A DNA stretch of 64,000 nucleotides from Erpobdella octoculata (lineage: Eukaryota; Annelida; Clitellata; Hirudinida; Erpobdellidae): assembly GCA_963978895.1 (NCBI GenBank), contig OZ022241.1:23185573-23249572 (forward strand), written 5' to 3'. Of this stretch, positions 11,855 to 23,618 are shown piece by piece. Each line of letters begins with the position of its first letter. Position 1 is the first letter of the stretch. The notes below the pieces were generated by a model, which had not been told where the DNA came from, did not search any database, and was given only the letters and a program-made list of their open reading frames with translations. Made by a program: the position numbers and the translations under genes.

Positions 11855-13286
11855 AATTCTGTTCGTCCTGAACAGCATAGTCGCTTTTGCGAAATGCGAC
11901 TCGGCCACGAACACCAAAATACCTTGATCTTTACTCGTGGCTTTAACCGCAATTCGCAAACAACATGGTCAAGTCTCTTGACCGTTTGATGCAGTTTCTT
12001 CCAGTCCTTCTTTGGCTCATCAACAGAGTTTTTCTTTGGCTCATCGTCGCCATTTCTGCACGGTTCATCACAGCCTTTTTTGCATGCCTCGTCCTGAACA
12101 TCTTTGCACGGTTTATCGGAATTGTCTGCTTTTTCTTCTTCCTTCACATCTTTTAGATCTTTCTCAAGAAGCTCTTTAAAAGGTTTTTCGAAAACACGTT
12201 CCATAAATCCAATAAATCCCTTCATCAAGCTGTTATTTGATTTTACCGTGAATCTTAGTCTATCTGATCTAGAATCCTCTGTGGATTCATCTGATTTAGA
12301 ACCCTCGGTACCGTTCTCTGTTCTTGGCTCATCTTTTTCAGAGTTTTTGCTTGCTGCATTGCTATTGTTGTTTTGGAGATGTTCATCGCCGTCATCTTTG
12401 TTTTCTTCCAAGCTACAATCGAACGTTTTCTTTTCACATTCCAACTCGGCTCTCTCATCGGTGTCAACTTTCGTATCGTCCAGCGGATCTTTCTTCAAAT
12501 ATTCGCCATCGTCTGGCAAATCAATGTCTTCATTTTTTTGTCAAATTAGCTTTGACGTATTTTTCAATTGGAGTTTCGTCCGTTTTTAAATCCTTAGTTG
12601 CTTCATCCGAGTTAGATTCGTCACTAAAATCTGACCTTGAATATTCAGTGCCGTCGTCTGTTATGGAGGCCTCCGTTTCAGAACCGTCGCTGTATGGGTA
12701 AAAGCCATCGCTGTTATTGTCATTATTAAAATCATCATCATCACTTTCATCCTCATCGTTTTGCATTTCGTTTTCAACATTCTTCTCATCTTCTTTAGTT
12801 TTGTTTTCGACGTCCAAACCGACTGTATCACTGACACCATCTTTGCATGGTTCATCTTGAGCATCCTTGCAAGGTTTATTATCATGACTGTCTTTGACAG
12901 GCACATCATCATGACCGTTTTTGCCAGGCTCATCATCATGACCATCTTTGCATGGTTCATCTTGTACATTCTTGCATGGTTCATCTTGACCGTTTTTTTT
13001 GCTTCCGCAATTGTTTGTGTCACCATTGAGGAGTTCAAGAAATTTCTTCCTTTCTTACTGTGCTGCTCTGTGTGCTGCTCTGTTCTCCTCCTGTGCTGCT
13101 CTGTTTTCCTCCGCCATTTTATTCAGCGCCTTCAACAAATCATTTTCTACTTCAAACTCATACTCTTCGGGATCAAACCCATTTTTCTCCAATGACGTCC
13201 GGAGGCGGTCCACGAGCTCAGACTTTCTTCCTTTATCACTGCCTCAACTCGAGTATCAAGAGCTCATCCAATGCTTTCAAAACCAT
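11855..13286 (-). pseudogene. Gag-like protein with SAP-like start and acidic repeats
   Basis: An ATG at 13286 opens MVLKALDELLILEL; after a frame shift the line continues RKSELVDRLRTSLEKNGF and PEEYEFE. Together these look like a SAP-type helix-extended-helix module found at the N-terminus of some gypsy gags. Next come AEENRAAQ repeats and a stop (about 13050), then a long very acidic region with repeated DEPCKDG / DDEPGKNG units (12990-12840), ending at 12530. A last segment in another frame (12519-11842) is also acidic and ends VKRLDHVVCELRLKPRVKIK. It has no similarity to polymerase. Probably an adapted or decayed structural protein. The acidic composition alone would not identify a host gene. 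Confidence 0.55.
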
Positions 13287-13293
13287 TCTTGTA

Positions 13294-13311
13294 TCCCACT
13301 TCTGATCACCA
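13294..13311 (-). promoter_or_regulatory. Primer-binding site of the LTR element
   Basis: On minus, TGGTGATCAGAAGTGGGA begins two bases after the 5' LTR end. The TGG start matches a tRNA CCA end. Confidence 0.6.
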
Positions 13312-13312
13312 A

Positions 13313-13507
13313 TGTTACGATATCACCAAACGTATACCGGGCTCAATAGAATGATTTTGCAGTTTATTGGAAAATAATAAATGAAGCTTTGCTAAGGCTA
13401 ATTATACCTTCAAATCTCTTCATCATAAATAAATAATTATTGTCCCTAATAAAGGTAAGGTTTATCAATAGGAAGTTGATTATGAAACCAGTGACATTAC
13501 ATTATTA
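13313..13507 (-). repeat. 5' LTR of the minus-strand LTR element
   Basis: Direct repeat of 11649-11844. On minus it ends CGTAACA next to the primer site. A short TA tract (13508-13530) follows on the right, consistent with insertion inside a TA microsatellite. Confidence 0.85.
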
Positions 13508-13547
13508 TATATATATATAAATATATATAGATAAAATTCAATGTATC

Positions 13548-13913
13548 TTGAAATGCTGCAACTCAAAACTCGGTGTCGCCGTCTCTGAAAATGATATCTC
13601 CGCCGGATTTAGAATACCAGGCATCAAAAATGCGCCCCGTTCAATTGTTGTTACCTTTACTTCGAAGTCCATTAGAGACAAGGTTTACATTTCAAGAAAA
13701 TTACAACGCAAACAGGATGGTGGCCCCAGGATCTACATCAATGAACACTTGACAAAGGGAAGCTCAGGTCTTTTTGCAAAGGCAAGAGCCTTGCTCAGAG
13801 AGGGAAAGATAGCCTCTGTCTGGACCCTGAATGGTAATGTCTATGTCAAGAGGATTGAATCTGACAGACCATCGAGGATATCTTCGATGGAGGATTTACA
13901 GAAATATCAGTAA
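13548..13913 (+). CDS. LINE ORF1p, C-terminal part
   Basis: About 121 codons with GFRIPGIKNAPRSIVVTF, RDKVYISRKLQ, IYINEHLTKGSSGLFAKARA and VWTLNGNVYVK. The pattern R-P-I-V-x-F ... R-x-x-V ... IYINEHLT ... LF-x-x-AR ... W-x-x-G matches the FP-like/RNA-binding C-terminus of ORF1 in CR1/jockey LINEs (nucleic-acid chaperone). The 5' part is cut off near 13530, so no true start is present. It stops just before ORF2 in the overlapping frame. Confidence 0.75.
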   Translation: MKCCNSKLGVAVSENDISAGFRIPGIKNAPRSIVVTFTSKSIRDKVYISRKLQRKQDGGPRIYINEHLTKGSSGLFAKARALLREGKIASVWTLNGNVYVKRIESDRPSRISSMEDLQKYQ

Positions 13914-13914
13914 G

Positions 13915-14891
13915 ATCACCAATATAGAAGATATTAGTTTTGGTTCTTTGGATGATAGAAATTCTTTTTTGTTTGATGCTCACCTCGAACCTGATGTAAA
14001 TTTATTTGTCTCATCTTATATAGACTCAGATATATATGTGACGCCTCAGGAACTAAACAATCTAACTCGCAGTTTTCGAAGTGACGATCTTTCTCTTCTT
14101 CACATCAATTGTAGAAGCCTTCTGAATAAAATTAATGATCTGACTATTTTGCAACACAATAGTAAAGCGAAGATCCTGGCAGTAACTGAAACTTGGCTGG
14201 ACGAGAAAAAACTGGATAGTATCTCAATGCCTGGTTTCAAGTTCTTATCTAAGCATCGTATTGGTAAAAAGGGTGGTGGTGTTGGTTTTTTTGTCGACTC
14301 CAGGATACAACTTACAATCATAGATGATCAATTTCATGCCTTAAATATTACATCTTTTGAGTTTTACTTCATATCTATTATAGTCGAAAAATTTAAGAAT
14401 ATTATCTTGGGAGTCATCTATCGCCCACCAAATTCTAATCTAAATGTTTTCAATGAAAAAATTCACAATCTGTTGAATCGACTTATTCTGCAAGATAGAA
14501 ATAGAACTGTGTTTCTAATGGGTGATTTCAATATAAACCTCTTGAAGCCGGACGTAATCAATCTACTTCAACTTTCATTAATGAACTGTCAACACACTTC
14601 CTTCTTTCTGTTTTTTTGAGTCCCACAAGACAAGGCTCAAAAAGCTCTACTGCTATTGACAATATTTTTACTAACTTTCCATTGAATACTTGTATCTCAA
14701 AAATTGTAATAGATGATATATCTGATCACTACCCCATCTTCTTAAATCTAAAACTCACTCCAACTACATCTAGTTATACAATGATTAGTTCATATACACG
14801 TAGAGTACATAATGATGAAGCGAAGAATAAATTTTGTGATTTTTTGAAAAGGGCTGAATGGCTGGAAGTGTTTCATGCTTGCAAAGATTGA
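13915..14891 (+). pseudogene. LINE ORF2 apurinic-like endonuclease domain
   Basis: LLHINCRSLLNKINDL (N/S motif), ILAVTETWLDEKKLD (catalytic Glu region), GGGVGFFVDS, LGVIYRPPNSN and FLMGDFNINLLK (D-x-N). A frame change near 14600 joins to SSTAIDNIFTNFP and DDISDHYPIFL (SDH motif). The EN nicks target DNA for reverse transcription. The shift near 14600-14620 and a second one near 14890 split the line. All four EN motifs are recognisable. Confidence 0.8.
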
Positions 14892-15063
14892 AATGCACAA
14901 TTGGCTTACTCCATCTTTGTTGAAAGATACAAAAAGATCTACTCAGATTGCTTTCCTCTGATAACTACTAATCACATATGTAAAAAGGGGAAAAATGGGT
15001 GTGAATGGATGACCCCAGCACTTCTCAAATCTTGCCATACCAAACATACTTTATAAAAAATAT

Positions 15064-16956
15064 TTGAAGAATCCTACTCCCACAAATAAGAAAAAAATTG
15101 TGGATTACAGGAATCGATTTAAGTCAATAAAACTGGCAACTATTCGACAATATTACTCTAATAAATTGCAGTTACATCAGATGAATCTAAAGAAAATATG
15201 GGGGTTTATTAAATCTATTATGAACAGACATGCAACTAATAACACTACTAATAAATATGTCGCACCTGACGGTAGGACATTAGTTTTGCCACTTGAAATA
15301 GCCGAGGAATTTAACAGATATTTTTCAGAGATTGGACCTAGTCTTGCCAACAGCATAAGACCCACCGAAAAATCATTCAGAGACTACTGTGGTGATCCAA
15401 CTGTTCAGTCTATGGAAACTCATCCTGTTACACCGGAGGAAATTTTGAGCATATCAAAAGGGTTAAACACGTCCCACAGTAGTGGACTTGATGAAATTGA
15501 TCCCTCCTTCGCAAGTGAATTCATCCATCAAATCGCTTCTCCTCTGGCCTCTATCATAAATTGCTCATTTGCAACCGGCATATTCCCTAAAGAACTGAAA
15601 GTGGCAAAGATTATTCCTTTACATAAATCATGAGATGTTGACAAAATCACCAACTACAGACCAATCTCTATACTGCCATACTTCTCTAAATTGTTTGAGA
15701 GAGCTATGTTCTCTAGAATATACAACTTTCTGATGAAATTTTCTTTACTTAATAACAGACAGTTTGGTTTTCGAAAGGGTCACTCAACTTTTATGCCATT
15801 GATTTTGTTATACTCGAGAATTGCAGAAGCAGTTGAACATGGTGAATATACTATTGGTATATTTCTTGATTTAGCCAAAGCTTTCGACACTGTTGATCAA
15901 AATCTGTTAATTGATCAGTTGTCTTTTTATGGTTTTCGAAGTTGTGTGTTAGACTGTCTTAAGGATTATTTACTAAACAGAAAACAGTTAGTTGAATTTA
16001 ATGGTTCAAGATCATTTTCTCGTGATATTTTATGTGGTGTACATCAAGGTTCAATTTTGGGGCCCTTGCTTTTCATCATTTACATTAATGATCTACTGAA
16101 GGCTTCTTCATTGGTTGAATTTTTATTATTTGCTGATGACACGAGTATTTTTGCTTCAGGTAATTGCTTGAGTGACTTAATCTCAATTATGAATAATGAA
16201 CTCGTGAGTATTGATGAATGGTTCCGAACTAATAAACTATCATTAAACATGGATAAAAATAATTATATTCTTTTTCGTACTAGGCATAAAGCTTCTTATT
16301 GTGATAACATTCTTAATATATACGGTTATCCTACCAGATGTGTATCTTCCATTAAATTCTTGGGTGTTATAATAGATGAACATTTGGACTGGTCCAAACA
16401 TATCTCTTTTATTGAATCGAAAATTTCCAAAAACATAGGTGTCATTTACAAAATTAGTGGATTTATTGACAAAAAAATATTAAAATTACTGTATTATTCA
16501 TTGATTTACCCCTATTTTACATACTGCAATATAGTTTGGGCAGCTAACTATCCAACAAGATTAAGAGGACCACACATTCTTCAAAAGAAAGCAGTTCGCA
16601 TCATTTTTCATTTGCCATATCGAGCTCCAACTGGGCCGACATTTCTTGTGAATGATCTTCTAAACATACATCAATTAAATAAATTTCAAAGTTGCCTTTT
16701 TATGTTCAAATATAATAGTGGAGAATTACCTAATGTGTTCATTCATATGTTCAAGAAAACTTCGGAGATCCATACATTTGCTTTGCGATCATCAACCAAC
16801 TATAGATCTGATTTTTGTGGTACTACTTTCAAAAGTTTTTCTATTTGCTGTCGGGGACCTCGGTTGTATAACTCCCTTCCAGTTCATTTAAAATTAATTA
16901 AATCAATAACACTGTTTAAAAAATGTTTGAAATCTTTCATTTTACTTTCAAATTGA
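15064..16956 (+). pseudogene. LINE ORF2 reverse transcriptase domain
   Basis: YRNRFKSIKLATIRQYY, FNRYFSEIGPSLA, GLDEIDPSF, LKVAKIIPLHKS then TGA (15631-15633), then NYRPISILPYFSKLFERAMF in the same frame. RT motifs: FGFRKGHSTFMPLIL, FLDLAKAFDTVDQNLL, CGVHQGSILGPLLFIIYIND, catalytic FADDTS (about 16127), NKLSLNMDKNNYILF, KFLGVIIDEHLDWSKHI. C-terminus: GPRLYNSLPVHLK. It has a single nonsense codon in about 630; the active site is intact. The KAFDTVD / CGVxQGSILGP pattern is that of CR1/jockey-group elements. Confidence 0.85.
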
Positions 16957-17345
16957 TCACATGTCTCTTTCTCAGCTTGTTTGTTTCTTACCTTAATTCT
17001 ATATTCTTAACTTTTCTTATTATTATATACCTATTTCTCAACTCTTGGTTCATTGATGATTTGATTTCTCTGCTTGTCTTTCAACTCGAATAGCCTTATT
17101 CTAAAACTATATTACTCTTGAAATGAAATCTGAAGACTTATATTTTATTTTTTTTCTTTCAATGAGATTGATTTTGTGTTTTCTGTTTGTTTGTGGTTTA
17201 TTCTCATTTTTATTATTTACTATAAGGATATCCCCTAGATGGAAAGTAATTCCCTTGGGAGACTCCTTTTGGGTGATGTTTATTTTGTTGTACTTTTTCT
17301 TGTGATCTGTTTTTTTTTGCTTATCATCATCCCAATAAACAAATT
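16957..17345 (+). other. 3'UTR of the CR1/jockey-like LINE
   Basis: T-rich then A-rich sequence after the ORF2 stop, with AATAAACAAATTAAACC near the end. It joins PLE sequence at about 17360. Confidence 0.6.
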
Positions 17346-17364
17346 AAACCAAAAACCAAAACCA

Positions 17365-17540
17365 AAAATATAACATATTTGGGTAGCAAGTGATTTTTGA
17401 TGCATTCTTTATTAAACAGCACGGCAGATTTCGCAGAAACCAACTTGTTAACACTTTTTTCAAGCTCCCTGAAAAAAAACTTCGAATTCGAGGACTTGCA
17501 AACAACTGACCGCTATTCATGTTATATAACAACCGAATAT
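17365..17540 (-). pseudogene. PLE ORF N-terminal module (NGQLF subfamily)
   Basis: On minus: MLYNMNSGQLFASPRIRSFF, then LKKVLTSWFLRN, CCLIKNASKITCYPN. It matches the plus copy at 26126-26288. It is cut by the LINE 3' end at the CYP motif, which corresponds to the CLKE-P boundary in other PLEs. Confidence 0.6.
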
Positions 17541-17543
17541 AAC

Positions 17544-17548
<5 letters not shown>

Positions 17549-17637
<89 letters not shown>
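17549..17637. repeat. (TA)n microsatellite
   Basis: TA tract followed by TTCTTTAATATATATAT. Bases 17640-17746 after it are AT-rich with no recognised content. Confidence 0.95.
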
Positions 17638-17639
<2 letters not shown>

Positions 17640-17746
17640 TTTAATATATATATTTTTGACTTTAAGTTCTTTGCGGATTTTGTTTACAATGAGCTTTGAA
17701 AATGGAGTAAAGGTACTCTGAAATGCGTTGGCAAATTAAATAAAAT

Positions 17747-17861
17747 GATGAACAGTGAACTGTTTTCGGTTGAAAGTGTGCGAAAGAATTTTCGTAGTGT
17801 TGAAAGAAGTCTTCAAAAACTTGTATCGTGTAAGTATGCGGTGACTTTTAATAAAGAATAT
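17747..17861 (+). pseudogene. PLE ORF N-terminal module
   Basis: MMNSELFSVESVRKNFRS then VERSLQKLVSCKYAVTFNKE, directly followed by (TA)n. It aligns with [20 protein letters not shown] of the copy at 46826-46941. No hammerhead precedes it. Confidence 0.55.
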
Positions 17862-17893
17862 ATATATTTATATATATATATATATATATATAT
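17862..17893. repeat. (TA)n microsatellite
   Basis: Short TA tract with a TTTATA interruption. It is shared by the plus N-terminal module on its left and a minus-strand PLE on its right. Confidence 0.9.
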
Positions 17894-17911
17894 TTAACTT
17901 TTATTTTCTCT

Positions 17912-17954
17912 AGCTGATTGGCCAGTTTCGGTTAATTTAACCATCATCAGAGCT
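17912..17954 (-). ncRNA. Hammerhead ribozyme motif (PLE)
   Basis: On minus: helix I AGCU/AGCU, CUGAUGA+U, helix II GGUUA/UAACC (5 bp, loop AAU), GAA, helix III ACU/AAU around GGCC (one C-A mismatch), C17. The core is intact; helix III is weakened relative to sister motifs with AGU. Confidence 0.75.
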
Positions 17955-18240
17955 TCATTTAAAACTAAATAATAAAATAGTATATAATAAAATAGAAAAG
18001 GAAACTTTCATAAACTTATAATAGTAAACGTAATTGAACGGCAAATTAGTCATATCACGCAGAGTTAGACTAAAAATCAAAAAAATCGGCCGAGCATTAA
18101 TAAAACCGTGTTCAATGAGCTAACTAGTGTCTACACATTCAGCCAACGTCTCGCTAACATACAAGTTAAGTACATAACTAGCTTAGCAACGCACACAGCT
18201 GATATCACCCTCGCTGTCTTTTCCGTAGTTTTGGTCTTTC

Positions 18241-18412
18241 TTACTTTCTTCTTTTTGTATTAATATTTGGATTGCAGAGCAAGTGTTCAGATACCGGAGG
18301 TGTCTCAGCATCATATACACCATTAATCAGAACATTTTCAATTTCTCCTTTAGTGTAGTTCAACACTCTAAAGCCGCATCGCCATTATAAACTTCAGTCT
18401 TACTGGTAACGG
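18241..18412 (-). pseudogene. PLE C-terminal tail, first part
   Basis: On minus the frame reads GVYDAETPPVSEHLLCNPNI then NTKRRK and TAA at 18241-18243. The ending NPNI-NTKRRK is a variant of the NIT-x-RRRR terminus. Upstream it is cut by an L2 LINE at 18431; the acidic linker resumes at 20681-20790. Bases 17955-18240 are its 3'UTR. Confidence 0.65.
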
Positions 18413-18430
18413 GATAAAACAGAACATGAT

Positions 18431-20608
18431 TACTTTATTTCTTTCACCTTACCTCTATCTCAACCTTTAATTAATCTTACTTCAGTCACTAAAAGGTGTT
18501 GGTCTAGATTTGATAATATTCAATTTTCAAATTTATTTCTCACCTCTGGGTTTTCTTCTTCTTCTTTCACTGATGTTGATTCCTTTATGGACAATCTCAA
18601 TCTGACGATTTCATCCATACTGGATACTTTGGTTCCTTTTGAGACGTTTAAGTTTCGACTCTTTTCTAAAAAAGCTCCTTGGTTTGATCGTGATTGTGTT
18701 CTCTTGAAGCAATCTGCACGTAAAGCCGAGCGAGCTTATCGTTCTAAATTGTCTAAAAGTTCTTGGTATGAGTGGCAATACCATCTCAAACAATACCATA
18801 ACCTCATCTTTACTAAGCATTCTTCCTTTTTGAGAAAATCTATTGTTCTTGCTTCTAGCTCGAGGAATAGGTGGTCTTCTCTTTCTAAACTCCTTAATAC
18901 AAAATCTCCTCCTCCTTCTTTTTCTCCTGATGACTATCATAATTTTCTTACCACGAAAATTGAAAGCATCAGATCTTCTAACAATAGTAAAACCCCTATT
19001 TTTTCTAAATTCTCTACTGAAACTTTTACTTTTTTCTCTCCTATTACACTTGACTATCTTACTAAACTTATTAACTCTATGTCTTCTTCTACTTGCTCTT
19101 TGGATCTCATTCCTACTACTATCTTTAAAGAGCTTTCTTCTGTTCTTTATCCAATTTTACTTGATTTAATTAATCTTTCTTTATCTACATCTGTGTTTCC
19201 CTCTGTTCTTAAGTCCTCTTTTATTATCCCTACTATTAAAAATGCCTCTCTTGATCCTTCTTCTCTATCTAGCTATAGGCCTGTCTCTAACCTATCCTTT
19301 ATCTCTAAAATTATGGAAAGAGTTGTGTATGAGCAAATTAGTGCTTATCTAACTGCTTTCTCACTTCTTCCCTCTTCTCAATCTGGCTCCAGACCTGGCC
19401 ACTCTACTGAAACTGCTCTACTTAAGCTTCATAATGACCTTATTGTTTCTTCTGACTCTGGCCTCTCTACCCTTCTTCTTTGTCTTGATTATTCATCTGC
19501 ATTTGATACAGTTGATCACTCACTGTTGTTGGATGTACTTGATAAATCTTTTAATATAACTAGCGATGCTCTCCGGTGGATTAAATCTTATCTATCTGGT
19601 AGATATTCCTATGTTTCTATTGAATCTTCTAAATCTACTCCTGTAACTTTGAGCTACGGTGTCCCTCAAGGGTCTATTCTTGGTCCTTTACTGTTTATTC
19701 TCTATACTTCTGAACTTCCTCATATTATATCTTCTCACTCTCTCAATAGCCAAATGTATGCCGATGACTCTTATGTCTATTCTACTTTCTCTAACTCTTC
19801 TCTTGAGTCTGTTCTTAACAAAATAGCTGCCTGCCTTCAATCTATTATATCCTGGAGTTTTTCTATGTGTCTTAAACTTAATCCTGACAAGTTTGAACTA
19901 ATCTATTTCAACAAGTCCTCTAAATCCCTAAATCCTCTTCCTTTGGTTTTGCCACCACAATCTTCTCTTTCCATTTCTCCTTCTCCCTTGATTCGTAGCT
20001 TAGGTTTTCTCTTTGACTCTAACTTGTCGCTAACCCCCCAAATTACTTCTGTTACTAAATCCTGCTACTTTCATCTTCGCCGTATTAAGCAGCTTCGTCC
20101 ACTTCTGGATGATCCTTCGCTGCAACTTCTAGTCTCTTCTCTTGTCCTGTCTCGAATTGACTACTGCAATTCTCTATACTATGGTCTTCCTGACACTACC
20201 CTCTATCCTCTCTCTAAAGCCTTCAACTCGGCTGCTCGCTTAGTTTCTCGCACCTCCTACTCCTCTCACATCTCTCCATCTCTTGTTCTTCTCCATTGGC
20301 TTCCTCTCAGATATAGGGTGATTTTTAAAATCTGTTTAATAATGTACAAAATAAAAAATTGCCTTTCTCCTCTCTACTTAACTAATTTAATACATATCCC
20401 TCCTAAGTCTGGTCTTCGTTCTTCTTCTCGTAATCACTCTCGCATCTTCACTATTAAGCATTCTTTTGCTAAACGCTCTTTCTCCTACTCTGGTCCCTAT
20501 CTCTGGAATTCTCTTCCTTCTTCTCTTACTAACTCTACTTCTCTCACAGTTTTCCGTCGTGGACTTAAAACATATCTGTTTACTAAGTTCACGACCGAGC
20601 GCTATTGA
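18431..20608 (+). CDS. L2-like ORF2: end of endonuclease and complete RT
   Basis: The frame is open from the insertion junction at 18431 (no ATG until 18587) to TGA at 20606-20608, about 725 codons without interruption. Motifs: APWFDRDCVLLKQSARKAER; CSLDLIPTTIFKEL; YRPVSNLSFISKIMERVVYE; QSGSRPGHSTETALLKLHND; LCLDYSSAFDTVDHSLLLD; YGVPQGSILGPLLFILYTSE; catalytic MYADDSYVY; LKLNPDKFELIYF; IRSLGFLFDSNLSL; LSRIDYCNSLYYGLP; FSYSGPYLWNSLPSSL. All RT residues are intact. Codons are strikingly CTT/TCT-rich, unlike the other LINEs here. The 5' endonuclease part is missing, so this copy cannot nick DNA itself. Confidence 0.9.
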   Translation, partial: YFISFTLPLSQPLINLTSVTKRCWSRFDNIQFSNLFLTSGFSSSSFTDVDSFMDNLNLTISSILDTLVPFETFKFRLFSKKAPWFDRDCVLLKQSARKAERAYRSKLSKSSWYEWQYHLKQYHNLIFTKHSSFLRKSIVLASSSRNRWSSLSKLLNTKSPPPSFSPDDYHNFLTTKIESIRSSNNSKTPIFSKFSTETFTFFSPITLDYLTKLINSMSSSTCSLDLIPTTIFKELSSVLYPILLDLINLSLSTSVFPSVLKSSFIIPTIKNASLDPSSLSSYRPVSNLSFISKIMERVVYEQISAYLTAFSLLPSSQSGSRPGHSTETALLKLHNDLIVSSDSGLSTLLLCLDYSSAFDTVDHSLLLDVLDKSFNITSDALRWIKSYLSGRYSYVSIESSKSTPVTLSYGVPQGSILGPLLFILYTSELPHIISSHSLNSQMYADDSYVYSTFSNSSLESVLNKIAACLQSIISWSFSMCLKLNPDKFELIYFNKSSKSLNPLPLVLPPQSSLSISPSPLIRSLGFLFDSNLSLTPQITSVTKSCYFHLRRIKQLRPLLDDPSLQLLVSSLVLSRIDYCNSLYYGLPDTTLYPLSKAFNSAARLVSRTSYSSHISPSLVLLHWLPLRYRVIFKICLIMYKIKNCLSPLYLTNLIHIPPKSGLRSSSRNHSRIFTIKHSFAKRSFSYSGPYLWNSLPSSLTNSTSLTVFRRGLKTYLFTKFTTERY

Positions 20609-20662
20609 ACACTGCGGAAATAGCGCTATATAAATAACTGATTGATTGATTGATTGATTGAT
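20609..20662 (+). repeat. L2-type 3' tail with (TGAT)n
   Basis: AATAGCGCTATATAAATAAC followed by about five TGAT units. The same GCGC-TATAAATAA core ends the LINE at 43355-46787, supporting one clade. Confidence 0.8.
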
Positions 20663-20680
20663 GATAAAACAGAACATGAT

Positions 20681-20790
20681 GGAACAGAACATGATAAAAC
20701 AGTCTTACTACCTTCACAATTACAGAAAACATCGTCATCATCGACATTATAAATGCTTCTGCGTTTTTTGTCCGAGTCATTTTCTTTTTC
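20681..20790 (-). pseudogene. PLE acidic linker, continued beyond the L2 insertion
   Basis: On minus: EEKENDSDKKRRSIYNVDDD then VFCNCEGSKTVLS, leading into the target duplication. It is the upstream part of the tail at 18241-18412, displaced by the L2 LINE. Confidence 0.5.
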
Positions 20791-20799
20791 TTCTTATAT

Positions 20800-21323
<524 letters not shown>

Positions 21324-21439
21324 GCGTTGACGACGCTCGAATTTAGTTATCGACATCATTTATATGTAGATATAATTTTTTATATATTATTTATTTCTTT
21401 ATTTAGTAACTATTTAAGAAAATAATTACTATTAGCTAT

Positions 21440-21660
21440 AGATACGACTAATTATGTAAAAAATATAGTTACGTCAAGTTACGGCCTCTATAGTTGATGC
21501 CTCGTCCAATCACATATCGCCATAAAAAACGTGGCTCTTGCGGACTTAAAATTCATTATTTATTTAAAATATTTATTTTATACATTATATATACATTTTT
21601 AAATTTTAAGTCAAAAACTAATTATCAGAGATAGACTTTTGTACAGCGCTATAAATTAAG
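21440..21660. repeat. Dispersed repeat, right of (CT)n
   Basis: Shares ATGCCTCGTCC and TTAAAATTCATTATTTATTTA with 20800-20952. No coding potential. Confidence 0.4.
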
Positions 21661-21686
21661 CGGAGATCAGTGAGTGACGCTGGGCT

Positions 21687-21907
<221 letters not shown>

Positions 21908-22430
21908 CTCATAAAGACATAAACGTGAAAACAGAAAAAAAATGCAGACGTTATTGATTTTTGCCTTTTGATTGGCTGCACGTCAACAGCAACACATTGA
22001 ACGTTTTCTCCTTCGTTTTCTTAGGGTATTTCTCAGGAACATTTTTCGTCGGGCGAAGATTCTATATTTATTATGTCGATGGGTATAAATTTAAATTCAA
22101 CTGAAGATAAAAATCGACAGTTTTGGAGATAATATTTTCAGAATGTTTGACATTAAAATCATTTTAAATTCAATTTTATACTTCATTTACATTGGCGACG
22201 ACGGGCCGGGCCAAGTTGTCGACGGGTCGAGCCGAGCCGGTCCGTAAAAACCGGCCTGTGCAGTACTCCACTATGAATGCACTGTTTAAATTTTCTAATT
22301 TTAAGCAAACGAAGCCACGACGGACACTGCTAGTTCAAAATATTTGAATGAAATCTTGAAATTTTGTCAAAAAGGATAACTAAAGAGTAGAAATAATAAA
22401 AAATATAAATTAAAAAAAGACATACATTTA

Positions 22431-23606
22431 TACTAGCAGTGTCCTTCGCGGCTTCTCCCGCTTAAAATTAGAGAATTCGGACCTCGCATCCATAGCAGAG
22501 TACTGAACGGGCCAATTTTTTACGGTCCGGTTCGTTCGGGCCCGTCGACAACTTGGCCTAGCCCGTTTCATAAGCAATATTCCCCGTCTAATTTGAGACT
22601 TAAAATTTCTATATACTTGGAGTAAAATCTTGGATCAACCGACCTTGTTAGGTTTGGCTTGTCTGAAAACCCTGAAATTACGGCCTAGCCCTGCCCTTAC
22701 AGTACTCTAACCCATAGAGCCATACACGGAATTTTAGACCCGGTCCGGCTTATTTTATAAGCAAAAAAAATCGAGGCCTGGCTTGTTATTTAGGCCCCAA
22801 CTGGCCCGTTTTATAAGCACAAAAATCGAGTCCTAGCCCGGTTTTGATGAACTGGGCTCACCCAGTTTTAACGGACACAAAACCTCTAAGCTTGAAATCT
22901 AATTTTTCGAAAAATTATGAAACAGGTATTTTATTATTAAAAAAACCTTATACTGAATTAATATCTAAATAATAATATTAATATCTGTAGTATTTTTAGT
23001 TTTAGAATGGCAGTTATTCAAAAAAAATATAACCCTATTTTCAACCCACATTTGAAATCCTGGAAACCAAATTTTCAAAAATTATTAAAACACCTATTTT
23101 GTTATTTCGTAATAATAATCTTGGTACTAAATTGCAAAACTTTCACATTTTTAGTTTTTAAGCAAATTTAGTAATTGCAAAAATTTCAAATTTTTAGTTT
23201 TTAAGCAAATACTCCTTTTTTCAACCCCAAATTTGATGTCCTGGAAACCAAATTATCAAAAATTGGTAGAACACGTATTTCTTCAATTTTTGATCAGATA
23301 CTAAATACTAATTTTTACATCTGTTGCACTCAAACGTTTTCAGTAGCAGTTATTCTAAAAAAAAAAACAAATAACACTTTTTTCTACCCTACATTTGAGG
23401 TCCTGTAAACCAAAATTTAAAAAAATGGTGAAACAAGTAACTTTTTTATTTTGTAAGAAAAATCTAGATGCCAAATTTTAAAACCTTCTCATTTTTTGTT
23501 TTCAAGATATGCGTTAATTTATAAAAAAAATTGTTTTCTTATTTCATCCCCTCAGGAGAAAAATTTTCAAAAACCCATTCTTAATGGGTGCTTACGCTAT
23601 AAAAGT
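22431..23606 (+). mobile_element. TA-flanked dispersed repeat with minisatellite (copy 2, diverged)
   Basis: Starts TACTAGCAGTGTCCTTCGCG, like 1702, followed by GGCCCG-rich sequence and degenerate units with CCTGGAAACCAAATTTTC. It ends CTTACGCTATAAAAG, matching the penultimate part of copy 1. More diverged than copies 1 and 3. Confidence 0.65.
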
Positions 23607-23618
23607 ATATATGTATAT

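Larger units (their letters stand above)
13530..17345 (+). mobile_element. CR1/jockey-superfamily LINE, nearly full length
   Basis: Two-ORF non-LTR retrotransposon on plus: 3' part of ORF1 (13548-13913), ORF2 with AP endonuclease and RT (about 13915-16956), 3'UTR to about 17345 ending in A-rich AAACCAAAAACCAAAACC. It is 5'-truncated within ORF1. ORF2 carries only a few disabling changes, so decay is modest. Confidence 0.85.
18431..20662 (+). mobile_element. L2-like LINE, 5'-truncated, with 18-bp target duplication
   Basis: It is flanked by an exact 18-bp direct repeat GATAAAACAGAACATGAT at 18413-18430 and 20663-20680. The 3' end reads GCGCTATATAAATAAC followed by (TGAT)n, the arrangement of L2-clade 3' tails. 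It interrupts a minus-strand PLE. Exact target duplication plus an open ORF indicate recent insertion. Confidence 0.9.
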
